25,595 nucleotides of DNA from an uncultured Lachnospiraceae bacterium (GCA_937965795.1 CALCMD010000056.1:1-25595), one strand, 5' to 3'. Shown: positions 1 to 7,864, numbered from the stretch's first letter. Numbers and translations: made by a program. Notes: generated by a model not told the origin, from the letters alone.

Positions 1-98
1 AAGAGGTTTCGGCTTCTTCCCTTTATTTTTGCCAACTATAATTATACACTAACTTGACTCTCATAAAAGAGATAGTTTCGCAGTATTTACCCCTATGA

Positions 99-128
99 GG
101 ATGGAAATGTACTTGTCCGGATGGAAAT
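99..128. repeat. Direct repeat around a promoter -35
   Basis: GGATGGAAAT occurs at 99-108 and again at 119-128, exactly 20 bp apart, with the candidate -35 element TTGTCC lying between and touching the second copy. Two copies about two helical turns apart could be an operator for a regulator of the acetyltransferase genes. This is inference; no partner regulator is visible next to it. Bases 1-98 show no gene or other signal that I can support. Confidence 0.35.
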
Positions 129-141
129 CCTTCAGTATAAT
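113..141 (+). promoter_or_regulatory. SigA-type promoter for the GNAT pair
   Basis: TTGTCC (113-118), a 17-bp spacer and a perfect TATAAT (136-141). The predicted transcript start near 148 leaves a leader of about 55 nt before the TTG start of the first acetyltransferase. Confidence 0.6.
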
Positions 142-202
142 ATATTCGCACATATCGCATTATTTTTAAGGCAATGGTGAATTTATTGTGGAGGTAGATA
201 CT

Positions 203-712
203 TTGTATATCAGACAGGAGCAAACAGCGGATTATGATTCGGTATATCAAATTGTGAAAAAGGCATTTGAAAGCGCTGAACATTGCGACGGCAATGAGCA
301 GGATTTGGTCGTTGCGTTGAGGAAGAGCAAATCATTTATTCCGGAGTTATCGCTTGTTGCGATGGAAGATGGCAAAATGGTGGGTCATATTCTTTTTACC
401 AAAGCATCTGTTCGTCATATGGAAGTGCTTGCGCTTGCGCCGCTTTCTGTTTTACCGGAATATCAAAACAGGGGAATCGGCTTATCTTTGATAAAAGAAG
501 GGCACAGGATTGCTGCCGAATTAGGATACAAGTACTCTGTTGTTTTAGGGCATTCAAATTATTATCCAAAAGCTGGCTATGTGCCGGCAAGCCAGTATGG
601 GATTCAAGCGCCTTTTGAGGTAGAAGATGAAAGCTTTATGGCCGTATGTCTGAGCGCCAATATGGATAAATTGAATGGGGTTATTGAGTATGATAAAGCC
701 TTTGGAATATGA
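203..712 (+). CDS. GNAT family N-acetyltransferase (YhbS-like)
   Basis: This is a predicted cytosolic acetyltransferase that moves an acetyl group from acetyl-CoA to an unknown amine. The start is chosen at TTG 203 because GGAGGT (190-195) sits 7 nt upstream and the protein then begins MYIRQ, as GNAT proteins commonly do. The alternative GTG at 188 overlaps that ribosome site and has none of its own. The product is 169 residues, normal for a single GNAT fold. The acetyl-CoA pyrophosphate loop is visible as QNRGIG at about residues 88-93, after the beta-strand that reads APLSVLPEY. The C-terminal part (GYVPASQYGIQAPF) resembles the COG3153/YhbS group. A second GNAT gene follows 51 nt downstream with no terminator between, so the two are probably co-transcribed. 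The substrate cannot be deduced; resistance or protein acetylation are both possible. Confidence 0.85.
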   Translation: MYIRQEQTADYDSVYQIVKKAFESAEHCDGNEQDLVVALRKSKSFIPELSLVAMEDGKMVGHILFTKASVRHMEVLALAPLSVLPEYQNRGIGLSLIKEGHRIAAELGYKYSVVLGHSNYYPKAGYVPASQYGIQAPFEVEDESFMAVCLSANMDKLNGVIEYDKAFGI

Positions 713-763
713 TTTCGATACTCATAAAAAGCAATCCATCGGGAATTGGGAGTTAGGGGAAGC

Positions 764-1216
764 ATGTACATCAGACCATTTCAATCATCAGACTGTCAAG
801 AATTGGCGGAACTTTTTTATAACACGGTTCATGTTATAAATGCGAAAGATTATACAAAAGAACAATTAGATGCATGGGCAACAGGGCGGGTAGATTTAGA
901 GAAATGGAACCAATCGTTCCAGGAGCATTATAGCGTTGTGATGGTCGATCATGAAACCATAGTGGGCTTTGGGGATATAGACCGAACGGGATATCTTGAC
1001 CGTTTGTTTGTCCACGCAGACTATCAGGGACGGGGGATTGCTGCTGCTATCTGCGATAAATTAGAACAGGCAGTTGATGGAGATAAACGAACAACCCACG
1101 CTTCTGTTACAGCAAGAGGATTCTTTGAAAACAGAGGATATAGAGTCATCAGGGAACAGCAGGTGATTAGAAATGGAATTTCTTTAACAAATTACCTTAT
1201 GGAGAAAAAACGATGA
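764..1216 (+). CDS. GNAT family N-acetyltransferase (YafP-like)
   Basis: This is a second predicted acetyl-CoA-dependent N-acetyltransferase, 150 residues from ATG 764. AGGGGA lies just upstream (755-760); an in-frame TTG at 746 is a weaker alternative start. The acetyl-CoA loop is QGRGI at about residues 88-92, after the strand LDRLFVHADY. The C-terminal segment ARGFFENRGYRVI is the typical GNAT motif B region with F/Y-x-x-x-G-Y. Overall it resembles small COG0454/YafP-type acetyltransferases. It lies 51 nt after another GNAT gene and 30 nt before the promoter of the tetrapyrrole operon, so it is probably the end of a two-gene unit. Both GNAT genes look more AT-rich than the hem genes that follow, which may point to separate acquisition. 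The substrate is unknown. Confidence 0.85.
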   Translation: MYIRPFQSSDCQELAELFYNTVHVINAKDYTKEQLDAWATGRVDLEKWNQSFQEHYSVVMVDHETIVGFGDIDRTGYLDRLFVHADYQGRGIAAAICDKLEQAVDGDKRTTHASVTARGFFENRGYRVIREQQVIRNGISLTNYLMEKKR

Positions 1217-1246
1217 TTGCGAATCCTGTTGATTCTTCATCCATAG

Positions 1247-1275
1247 TTGAACCCCAAAGAATTCTATGCTAAGAT
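1247..1275 (+). promoter_or_regulatory. Promoter of the hem operon
   Basis: TTGAAC (1247-1252), a 17-bp spacer and TAAGAT (1270-1275), preceded by TGC to give an extended -10. Predicted +1 is near 1282, giving a leader of about 70 nt before hemA. Confidence 0.65.
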
Positions 1276-1287
1276 GAAAAAAGCAAA

Positions 1288-1321
1288 ATCCGTGCGCAGG
1301 TAAATGTATGGGCGCGCGGAT
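1288..1321 (+). promoter_or_regulatory. Hairpin in the hemA leader
   Basis: ATCCGTGCGC (1288-1297) can pair with GCGCGCGGAT (1312-1321): ten base pairs, one of them a G-U, with a 14-nt loop. It starts only a few nucleotides after the predicted transcript start and is not followed by a T-run, so it is not a terminator. A 5' stabilising stem or a binding site for a regulator is possible. The leader is too short for a cobalamin riboswitch. Confidence 0.45.
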
Positions 1322-1353
1322 GAAGAGACGAAAGATATGGGAGATTGAAAACG

Positions 1354-2583
1354 ATGAGTATTTCCATGATTGGAATTGACTACAACAGGGCTTCCGTGGA
1401 TATCCGGGCAGGATTTTCTTTTACGAAAAAGAATGCAGCAGCAGCGATGGAACGCCTGAGAAAAGAACAGGGCGTCCTGGGATGTATTATTTTGTCTACC
1501 TGTAACAGGATGGAAGTCTGGGTGAGCACGCAGGAGGAATGGCAGGGCTCCCTGTATGAGTTCCTCTGTCGGGAAAAAGAGAAAAATCCGTCTGATTTCC
1601 GGGAGTATTTTGTACAGAGGACCGGAAAAGAGGCGGTGGAGCATCTTTTTTATCTTGCCAGCGGGCTGAAATCGCAGATTCTGGCAGAGGATCAGATCAT
1701 TACCCAGGTGAAGGACGCCCTGGCGCTTGCCAGAGAAGCCTATTGTACCGATAATGTGCTGGAGGTGCTGTTCCGTATGGCAGTAACGGCGGCAAAGAGA
1801 GTGAAAACAGAAGTAATTTTTTCCAGAGGAAACATTTCGGTGATCCATCAGGCGCTGGCCTGCCTGGAAAATCAGGGATTTCATCTGAAAGGGAAAACCT
1901 GTATGGTAATTGGAAACGGGGAAATGGGAAAGGTGGCGGCGCTTGCACTTAAAGAAGCAGGGGCGGATGTTACCGTAACGGTCAGGCAGTACCGAAGCGG
2001 TATGGTGAGCATCCCGAAGGGCTGCGGAAGGATTCATTACGGAGACAGAATGGAATTTCTGCCAAAGTGCGATCTGGCAGTCAGCGCGACGGCAAGCCCG
2101 AATTTTACATTGACAAGGCAGCTTTTGGAGGAAGCAGAGATTCCGGGGCATATGGTTCTGATTGATTTGGCGGTTCCCAGGGATATTGAACCTTCTGCGG
2201 GAGCGCTCCCTAATATCACGCTCTATGATATAGACAGTTTTAAAATTAACGCACTCTCTCCCCAGATGCAGGCGTCTATGGATAAAGCAGGCGTGATTCT
2301 TGCAGAGCAGCAGGAGGAATTTTACAACTGGTATGACGGACATGACCTGATTCCAAGAATCCAGGACATTAAGAAAGAGGCCGTGGAGGATCTGAACCTG
2401 CGCATTCTGAAAGTTCTTCGGAAAACTCCGATGGAGGACGCCGACAGGGAGAAGCTTTTAAACGCCATTGACATGGCCGCCGCAAAAGTGGTGAATAAAA
2501 TGATTTTCGGCCTTCGTGATTCTTTGAAACAGGAAGAGTTTAAAAACTGTGTGGAAGGACTGGAACGGCTTTATGGGGAATAA
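1354..2583 (+). CDS. hemA: Glutamyl-tRNA reductase
   Basis: This enzyme reduces the glutamate on glutamyl-tRNA(Glu) to glutamate-1-semialdehyde with NADPH, the first committed step of C5-pathway tetrapyrrole synthesis. ATG 1354 is taken as the start because GGGAG (1339-1343) is 10 nt upstream; an in-frame TTG at 1345 is almost on top of that ribosome site. The product is 409 residues, normal for the family. The catalytic cysteine is C50 in STCNRME, the same position as in the E. coli enzyme. The NADPH-binding Rossmann loop reads GNGEMG in the middle of the protein. A helical C-terminal dimerisation region follows. It is the first gene of hemA-hemC-cobA/hemD-hemB-hemL. A precorrin-2 dehydrogenase gene, often found beside hemA in Clostridia, is not present here. 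The family call is firm. Confidence 0.97.
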   Translation: MSISMIGIDYNRASVDIRAGFSFTKKNAAAAMERLRKEQGVLGCIILSTCNRMEVWVSTQEEWQGSLYEFLCREKEKNPSDFREYFVQRTGKEAVEHLFYLASGLKSQILAEDQIITQVKDALALAREAYCTDNVLEVLFRMAVTAAKRVKTEVIFSRGNISVIHQALACLENQGFHLKGKTCMVIGNGEMGKVAALALKEAGADVTVTVRQYRSGMVSIPKGCGRIHYGDRMEFLPKCDLAVSATASPNFTLTRQLLEEAEIPGHMVLIDLAVPRDIEPSAGALPNITLYDIDSFKINALSPQMQASMDKAGVILAEQQEEFYNWYDGHDLIPRIQDIKKEAVEDLNLRILKVLRKTPMEDADREKLLNAIDMAAAKVVNKMIFGLRDSLKQEEFKNCVEGLERLYGE

Positions 2584-2626
2584 AGATAGGAAATCAGCAA
2601 AAAAAGCATGAAGGGCGGAATCATCT

Positions 2627-3532
2627 ATGAGAAAAATTGTGATTGGAAGCAGGGACAGCAGGCTGGCGGTCGTGCAAAGCGAGATGGTGCGGGATTTTAT
2701 TCTGGAGAAGCATCCGGATATGAAAGTGGAAATTCTGACCATGAAAACGACAGGAGATAAGATTCTGGATCGTACGCTGGATAAAATCGGGGGAAAAGGG
2801 CTTTTTGTAAAAGAACTTGACAAGGCTCTTTTGGATAAACGCAGCGATCTTTCCGTACATAGTTTAAAGGATATGCCGATGGAGACGCCAGAGGAGCTTC
2901 CGCTTGTGGCATTTTCAAAGAGAGAGGACCCAAGAGACGTCCTGGTTCTGCCGGAGGGAGAAACGGAGCTGAATCCGGAGAAGCCTCTGGGCTGTTCCAG
3001 TTTAAGAAGGACATTGCAGCTTAAGGAGCTGTATCCGGATATGGAATGCAGAAGCGTCCGGGGAAATGTGCAGACACGGTTAAGAAAGCTGGAGGAAGGA
3101 CAGTACAGCGCCCTGGTTCTGGCAGCGGCGGGACTGAAACGGCTGGGGCTTTCCCACAGGATTTCCCGCTATTTTGAGCCGGAAGAAATGATTCCCGCCG
3201 CAGGGCAGGGTATCCTGGCGGTACAGGGCAGGCGCGGAGAGGATTTTTCTTTTCTGGAAGGCTTTCAGGATGCGGACGGAACTTATGCGGCGCTGGCGGA
3301 GAGGGCTTTTGTGAAATATCTGAATGGCGGATGCTCGTCTCCGGTGGCCGCACATGCGGTAGTGGAAGAAGAGAAGATGACTCTTTTAGGGCTTTACTAT
3401 GAAGAGGAAACCGGAAATTATCAGAAAGGCAGAATGACCGGAAAGAAAGAAGATGCGGAGTCGCTTGGCATTGCGCTTGCGCGGAAGCTGCGGGAAACAT
3501 GCCAGGGGAGAAAGGAGGAACAGGCAGAATGA
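2627..3532 (+). CDS. hemC: Hydroxymethylbilane synthase (porphobilinogen deaminase)
   Basis: This cytosolic enzyme joins four porphobilinogen units into hydroxymethylbilane using a covalently bound dipyrromethane cofactor. The 301-residue protein has the usual family length. It begins with the typical IGSRDSRLAVVQ segment and contains KGLFVKELD and DLSVHSLKDMP, which carry substrate-binding residues. It also has the arginine-rich SSLRRTLQL and VRGNVQTRLRKL segments. The cofactor-anchoring cysteine is C236 in LNGGCSSPVA, equivalent to E. coli C242. The gene lies 43 nt after hemA and its stop overlaps the start of the next gene by 4 nt (ATGA), so translational coupling is likely. The ribosome site before the ATG is weak (AAGGGCGG). 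Nothing is missing or unusual in the active site. Confidence 0.97.
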   Translation: MRKIVIGSRDSRLAVVQSEMVRDFILEKHPDMKVEILTMKTTGDKILDRTLDKIGGKGLFVKELDKALLDKRSDLSVHSLKDMPMETPEELPLVAFSKREDPRDVLVLPEGETELNPEKPLGCSSLRRTLQLKELYPDMECRSVRGNVQTRLRKLEEGQYSALVLAAAGLKRLGLSHRISRYFEPEEMIPAAGQGILAVQGRRGEDFSFLEGFQDADGTYAALAERAFVKYLNGGCSSPVAAHAVVEEEKMTLLGLYYEEETGNYQKGRMTGKKEDAESLGIALARKLRETCQGRKEEQAE

Positions 3533-5043
3533 AAACAGGAAAAGTCTGGCTGGTAGGAGCCGGGCCGGGAGACGTCGGCCTGTTTACCTTAAAGGGTATG
3601 GAAACGCTGCAAAATGCAGAAGTAGTCGTTTATGACAGTCTGGTGGGTCATGGGGTGCTTTCCAGGATTCCCGATACAGCCAGGTGCATTTATGTGGGAA
3701 AAAGGGCTTCTCATCATACGATGTCTCAGGAGCAGATTAATCAGATTCTTGTGGAGGAAGCAAAGAAAGGATACCGGGTCGTACGGTTAAAGGGAGGAGA
3801 CCCTTTCCTGTTCGGCAGGGGGGGAGAGGAGCTGGAGCTTCTGGTAAAAGAGAAGATTCCTTATGAAGTCGTACCGGGAGTCACTTCTCCCATCGCTGTT
3901 CCTGCATACAATGGAATTCCGGTAACGCACCGGGATTTTACGTCCTCTCTGCATATTATCACAGGCCATAAAAGGCAGGGGCAGGCGTATGACATTGATT
4001 TCAAGGCGCTGGTGGATACGGAAGGGACGCTTGTCTTTTTAATGGGCGTAACGGCGCTTGGAGACATCTGTGATTCTCTGGTAAAAGCGGGAATGGATCA
4101 GGATATGCCGGCGGCAGTTCTCCAGAAAGGAACCACAGCCGGACAGAAGAGGATTGTGGCGACGGTATCGACGCTGGAAGAAGAGGTGAAGCGCCGGGGG
4201 ATTGAAACGCCCGCCATCATTGTGGTGGGAAAGGTCTGCGCACTTGCGGAAGAATTTGCATGGTATGAACATCTGCCTTTGGCGGGTTTTAAAGTGCTGG
4301 TGACGCGCCCCAGGGATTTGATTTCCACGATGGCTTCGAGGCTTCGGCTTTTGGGCGCGGAGGTGCTGGAGCTTCCGGCTATCCGCACAGAACCGCTGGA
4401 AAATCAGGAGGCGCTGCATGATGCGCTGAAGCAGTTGGATATGTACCAGTGGATTGCTTTTACCAGCCCTACCGGGGTGAAGGTTTTCTTTGAGGAGATG
4501 AAAAGATCAGGTACGGATATCCGGAAGCTGGGCGGGGTGAAAATTGCCGCCATTGGAAACGGCACGAAAAAGGCGCTTCTGGAGCGCGGTCTGTATGCGG
4601 ATTTAGTACCGGAAGTCTTTGACGGGGCGTCTCTTGGAAAAGCGCTGCGCGAGGTCTGCCGGGAGGGAGAGCACATTCTTATTCCAAGAGCAAAGATCGG
4701 AAATAAAGAGATTCTTGAGGAGCTTTCGAAAAAGCCGGGGCTTGAGATTTCCGATCTTGCCACTTATGATACGTTCTATGAGAAGCAGGAAATCATCGAT
4801 CAGAAAAGGGAGTTTGAGGCAGGAAATATCGACTGCGCGGTATTTACAAGTGCATCGACCGTGAAAGGCTTTGTGGAAGCCACGCCGGGGCTTGATTATA
4901 CCAAAGTGCGCGCAGCCTGTATCGGAAAGCAGACAAAGGCCGCCGCAGATGTGTATGGAATGGAAACTTATATGGCAAAAAAGGCGACAATAGACAGTCT
5001 GCTTGAGCTTGTGACAGAGCTAAAGGAAAAGAATAAATTTTAA
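3529..5043 (+). CDS. cobA-hemD: Fused uroporphyrinogen-III methyltransferase / uroporphyrinogen-III synthase
   Basis: This bifunctional protein closes hydroxymethylbilane to uroporphyrinogen III (HemD) and then methylates C2 and C7 with SAM to give precorrin-2 (SUMT/CobA), directing flux to siroheme and cobalamin. The start is ATG 3529, with AGGAGG at 3513-3518; an earlier in-frame ATG at 3499 lies inside hemC and has no ribosome site. The product is 504 residues. Residues 1 to about 245 are SUMT: GAGPGDVGLFTLKG near the N-terminus, then VRLKGGDPFLFGRGGEE and PAYNGIPVTHRDF. Residues from about 255 on form the two-lobed HemD domain, starting FKVLVTRPRD and including the conserved FTSPTGVK and FTSASTVKGF segments. 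The fusion is common in Clostridia. It overlaps hemC by 4 nt and precedes hemB by 18 nt. Often annotated simply cobA. Confidence 0.95.
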   Translation: MKTGKVWLVGAGPGDVGLFTLKGMETLQNAEVVVYDSLVGHGVLSRIPDTARCIYVGKRASHHTMSQEQINQILVEEAKKGYRVVRLKGGDPFLFGRGGEELELLVKEKIPYEVVPGVTSPIAVPAYNGIPVTHRDFTSSLHIITGHKRQGQAYDIDFKALVDTEGTLVFLMGVTALGDICDSLVKAGMDQDMPAAVLQKGTTAGQKRIVATVSTLEEEVKRRGIETPAIIVVGKVCALAEEFAWYEHLPLAGFKVLVTRPRDLISTMASRLRLLGAEVLELPAIRTEPLENQEALHDALKQLDMYQWIAFTSPTGVKVFFEEMKRSGTDIRKLGGVKIAAIGNGTKKALLERGLYADLVPEVFDGASLGKALREVCREGEHILIPRAKIGNKEILEELSKKPGLEISDLATYDTFYEKQEIIDQKREFEAGNIDCAVFTSASTVKGFVEATPGLDYTKVRAACIGKQTKAAADVYGMETYMAKKATIDSLLELVTELKEKNKF

Positions 5044-5061
5044 GGACAGAGGTGTTGGAAG

Positions 5062-6048
5062 ATGGATATGAATATCAGACCCAGAAGGTTAAGGGGAAGC
5101 GAAATCCTGCGCAAGATGGTACGGGAGACAAGAGTAGATAAAAGTTCTTTGATTTATCCTGTTTTTGTAAAAGAGGGGGAAAACATCAAAGAAGAAATTC
5201 CTACGATGCCGGGGCAATACCGATACAGTCTTGACACGCTTCCGAAGGCGTTGGAGGAGCTTCTGGCGGCAGGAGTCGATAAAGTTATGTTTTTTGGAAT
5301 TCCGGATGATAAGGATGAGGTGGGAAGCCAGGCTTATGCGCAGGACGGAATTGTTCAGCGGGCATTGGAAAAAGCAAGGGCGGAAATGGGAAATGATATG
5401 TATTTAATTACCGATGTGTGCATGTGCGAATACACGTCACATGGACACTGCGGCGTTCTGTGCGGCCATGATGTGGAAAATGACGGAACTTTAAAACTTC
5501 TGGCAAAAACAGCGCTTTCCCATGTACAGGCAGGGGCGGATATGGTAGCTCCTTCCGATATGATGGATGGAAGAGTGAGAGCCATCCGGACTCTCCTGGA
5601 TGAAACCGGGCATAAAGAGACCCCGATTATGTCCTATGCCGTAAAATACGCGTCTGCTTTTTACGGGCCTTTCCGGGATGCGGCAGGCTCCGCTCCTTCG
5701 TTTGGCGACAGGAAGAGCTACCAGATGGACTTCCATAACCGGAGAGAAGGGATAAAAGAAGCGCTTCTGGATGTAGAAGAGGGTGCGGATATTATTATGG
5801 TCAAGCCCGCCATGTCTTATCTGGATATTGTCCGGGAAGTGAAAGACCGGATTCAGCTTCCCGTGGCCGCTTATTCCGTAAGCGGAGAGTATGCGATGGT
5901 AAAAGCCGCCGCCAGGCTTGGGTATATTGAGGAGGACAGAATTATCTGTGAAATGGCGGCCAGTGCATACCGGGCGGGAACCGATATTTACCTTACTTAC
6001 TTTGCAAAAGAAATCGCCCGTTTCATTGAGGAAGGGAGAATCGGATAA
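5062..6048 (+). CDS. hemB: Delta-aminolevulinic acid dehydratase (porphobilinogen synthase)
   Basis: This enzyme condenses two 5-aminolevulinate molecules into porphobilinogen. At 328 residues it matches the usual length. Two Schiff-base lysines are visible: K195 in YAVKYASAFYGPF and K248 in IMVKPAMSYLD. A Cys-rich zinc site reads VCMCEYTSHGHCG, the zinc-type (CxC...C) version rather than the Asp-rich magnesium-only version. The stop codon overlaps the start of hemL by one nucleotide (TAATG). AGAGGTG lies 7-8 nt before the chosen ATG; a second in-frame ATG at 5068 is possible. In this operon order it acts between hemL and hemC although it is encoded after hemC. Confidence 0.97.
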   Translation: MDMNIRPRRLRGSEILRKMVRETRVDKSSLIYPVFVKEGENIKEEIPTMPGQYRYSLDTLPKALEELLAAGVDKVMFFGIPDDKDEVGSQAYAQDGIVQRALEKARAEMGNDMYLITDVCMCEYTSHGHCGVLCGHDVENDGTLKLLAKTALSHVQAGADMVAPSDMMDGRVRAIRTLLDETGHKETPIMSYAVKYASAFYGPFRDAAGSAPSFGDRKSYQMDFHNRREGIKEALLDVEEGADIIMVKPAMSYLDIVREVKDRIQLPVAAYSVSGEYAMVKAAARLGYIEEDRIICEMAASAYRAGTDIYLTYFAKEIARFIEEGRIG

Positions 6049-7328
6049 TGACGAAATCGGAAGAATTGTTTCAAAGAGCGGTAAAAAGGATACCAGGAGG
6101 CGTAAACAGCCCGGTGCGGGCGTATGGTTCGGTGGATGAAGCGCCCCGGTTTATTCAGAGAGCCGGAGGATGCAGGATTTTTGATGCGGATGGAAATGCG
6201 TATACGGATTACATCGGCTCCTGGGGGCCTATGATTCTGGGGCATAACCATGAGAAAATCAGAGAAGCGGTGATTCGTGCCAGTGAGAACGGCTTAAGCT
6301 TTGGCTGCGCCACAGAAAGAGAAGTGGAAATGGCGGAATTTATCTGTGAAAGGATTCCCCATGTGGAGATGATTCGTATGGTAAATTCCGGCACGGAGGC
6401 AGTCATGAGCGCCATTCGTGTAGCGAGGGGCTATACAGGAAGGGCAAAAATCATCAAGTTTGCGGGCTGTTATCATGGACATACGGATGCGATGCTGGTA
6501 AGCGCAGGAAGCGGCGTCATGACCAGCGGCGTGCCGGACAGCGCAGGCGTCCCCAAAGGATGCACACAGGATACGATGATTGCGGTCTATAATGATTTAG
6601 ACAGTGTCAGACTGCTTATGGAGGAAAGCCGGGGCGAGGTGGCGGCAGTAATTGTAGAGCCTGTAGCAGCCAACATGGGCGTGGTTTTGCCAAAGGAGGG
6701 ATTCTTGCAGGGACTTCGTGATTTGTGTGACGCTCACGGCGCGCTTCTGATTTTTGATGAGGTGATTACAGGATTTCGTTTCGGTTTCTGCGGTGCGGCA
6801 GGCTTTTACGGCGTCCGTCCGGATTTGGTTACTTATGGGAAGATTATCGGGGCGGGTATGCCTGTGGGCGCATACGGAGGAAGGAAAGAGATTATGGAAA
6901 TGGTAGCTCCTGCGGGAGCGGTTTACCAGGCGGGAACCTTAAGCGGAAATCCGATTGCGATGGCGGCAGGGCTTGCACAGCTTCAGATTCTCTGGGAAGA
7001 TCAGGAGATTTATAAACGCCTGAACCAGAAGGGGGAAATGCTGTTTGACGGCATCCGAAGAATTTTACTCGAAAAAGGAATCAAATACCAGGTGAATTCC
7101 GTGGCTTCTCTTGGATGTGTGTTCTTTACCGAACATCCGGTTACCGATTATGCCACGGCAAAACAGTCGGATACAAAGGCGTTTTCTGCCTATTTCCGGT
7201 ATATGCTCCATCACGGGGTGCATATGGCGCCGTCCCAGTTTGAAGCGATGTTCGTGTCAGACGCGCATACGGAGACGGAAATCGGAGAGACGCTTGAGGT
7301 GATAGAAGAGTATTTTTCGAATATATAA
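6048..7328 (+). CDS. hemL: Glutamate-1-semialdehyde 2,1-aminomutase
   Basis: This PLP enzyme moves the amino group of glutamate-1-semialdehyde to make 5-aminolevulinate, the product used by HemB. The 426-residue protein has the class-III aminotransferase fold. It starts with the family signature RIPGGVNSPVRAY, includes the PLP phosphate-binding region NSGTEAVMSA and the FDEVITGFR segment, and carries the PLP-binding lysine at K265 in YGKIIGAGMPVGAYGG, the same number as in E. coli. It is translationally coupled to hemB (TAATG) and is the last gene of the operon; a bidirectional terminator starts about 40 nt after its stop. HemA, the first gene product, makes its unstable substrate, so placing both in one operon fits substrate channelling between them. 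Confidence 0.97.
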   Translation: MTKSEELFQRAVKRIPGGVNSPVRAYGSVDEAPRFIQRAGGCRIFDADGNAYTDYIGSWGPMILGHNHEKIREAVIRASENGLSFGCATEREVEMAEFICERIPHVEMIRMVNSGTEAVMSAIRVARGYTGRAKIIKFAGCYHGHTDAMLVSAGSGVMTSGVPDSAGVPKGCTQDTMIAVYNDLDSVRLLMEESRGEVAAVIVEPVAANMGVVLPKEGFLQGLRDLCDAHGALLIFDEVITGFRFGFCGAAGFYGVRPDLVTYGKIIGAGMPVGAYGGRKEIMEMVAPAGAVYQAGTLSGNPIAMAAGLAQLQILWEDQEIYKRLNQKGEMLFDGIRRILLEKGIKYQVNSVASLGCVFFTEHPVTDYATAKQSDTKAFSAYFRYMLHHGVHMAPSQFEAMFVSDAHTETEIGETLEVIEEYFSNI

Positions 7329-7368
7329 TAAAAGAGTGATTTAAACACCCATGCGATTTCATAGAATA

Positions 7369-7404
7369 AAAATTCTGGCAGGTGATTTTAACTGCCAGAA
7401 TTTT
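7369..7404. terminator. Bidirectional terminator between hemL and the XRE gene
   Basis: AAAATTCTGGCAG (7369-7381) pairs perfectly with CTGCCAGAATTTT (7392-7404) around a 10-nt loop. The + strand ends in a T-run and the - strand likewise. The stop codon of the convergent regulator (7388-7390 on the complement) lies in the loop, so the terminator overlaps its coding end. Confidence 0.9.
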
Positions 7405-7717
7405 TTTCATGCTTATTTAAACGATGGATTAAATTTAGAACCAACAAAATATCTTCTTCGGAAAGCGTGTGAAGTTCCTTCATAGCTTTTGTGATCAATT
7501 CAGGATGTTCTTCTGTTTCATTAAAAAATTCCATAGGAGTAATATCAAAATAATCGCAAATAGATAAAAATTCACCCATAGGCGGCAAAGATTTTCCAGA
7601 GGAAATATTATAAATGTAACCTCTGCTGTGTCCGAGAGCATAACTCATCTGATATTCGGATACTCCCTTCTGAAGCCGAAGCTGAGTGATTCTGTTTCGG
7701 ATAAATTCTTCATTCAT
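7388..7717 (-). CDS. XRE-family helix-turn-helix regulator
   Basis: This is a 109-residue predicted DNA-binding repressor. Residues from about 5 to 62 form a Cro/C1-type five-helix HTH: RITQLRLQKGVSEYQMSYALG, then the recognition helix region HSRGYIYNISSGKSLP and the helix EFLSICDYFDITPMEFF. The C-terminal 45 residues are acidic and helical (LSEEDILLVLNLIHRL), a likely dimerisation part. GAGGTG lies 7 nt before the ATG. It converges with hemL and shares its terminator. To its right are a divergent promoter and a damaged exported-protein gene. A candidate promoter for this gene overlaps that divergent promoter, so mutual control is possible. Similar short XRE proteins are common in Lachnospiraceae; the target genes are unknown. 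Confidence 0.88.
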   Translation of the reverse strand: MNEEFIRNRITQLRLQKGVSEYQMSYALGHSRGYIYNISSGKSLPPMGEFLSICDYFDITPMEFFNETEEHPELITKAMKELHTLSEEDILLVLNLIHRLNKHEKNSGS

Positions 7718-7770
7718 ATGTTGTCACCTCAAGGATAGTGTAACCTTAAAATTAAATTTATTAGCATATA

Positions 7771-7800
7771 GATATATGTTTTAAATAGTTGAATAATCAA
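7771..7800 (-). promoter_or_regulatory. Candidate promoter of the XRE gene
   Basis: On the complement, TTGATT (7795-7800), an 18-bp spacer and TATATC (7771-7776). It overlaps the rightward promoter at 7789-7817. The surrounding DNA is very AT-rich, so chance matches are likely. Confidence 0.35.
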
Positions 7801-7817
7801 TAAATATATGTTATTAT
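7789..7817 (+). promoter_or_regulatory. Strong rightward promoter
   Basis: TTGAAT (7789-7794), a 17-bp spacer and TATTAT (7812-7817), preceded by TGT for an extended -10. Predicted +1 is near 7824, about 13 nt before the strong ribosome site at 7837-7843. Confidence 0.6.
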
Positions 7818-7836
7818 CATAATAAGATTGATACAG

Positions 7837-7864
7837 AGGAGGGAAGAGCATGGGTTACAGCTAA
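7837..7864 (+). other. Strong ribosome site leading to a four-codon ORF
   Basis: AGGAGGG (7837-7843) is followed at ideal distance (6 nt) by ATG 7850, but the frame reads only Met-Gly-Tyr-Ser before TAA (7862-7864). It is either a minimal leader peptide or the stump of the gene whose remainder is seen at 7948-8565. The next 83 nt hold no recognisable gene in any frame. Confidence 0.45.

Noticed and set aside
23..283. 86-codon open frame on the - strand at the left edge
   Set aside because: It overlaps the acetyltransferase promoter and coding start, with no ribosome site or recognisable protein pattern.
1217..1353. Cobalamin riboswitch before hemA
   Set aside because: The gap is only 137 nt, includes a promoter, and leaves a leader of about 70 nt, too short for that riboswitch.
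1264..2343. 359-codon open frame on the - strand
   Set aside because: It lies entirely opposite hemA, whose catalytic and NADPH motifs are complete; the reverse frame is Cys/His/Arg-rich with no recognisable domain.
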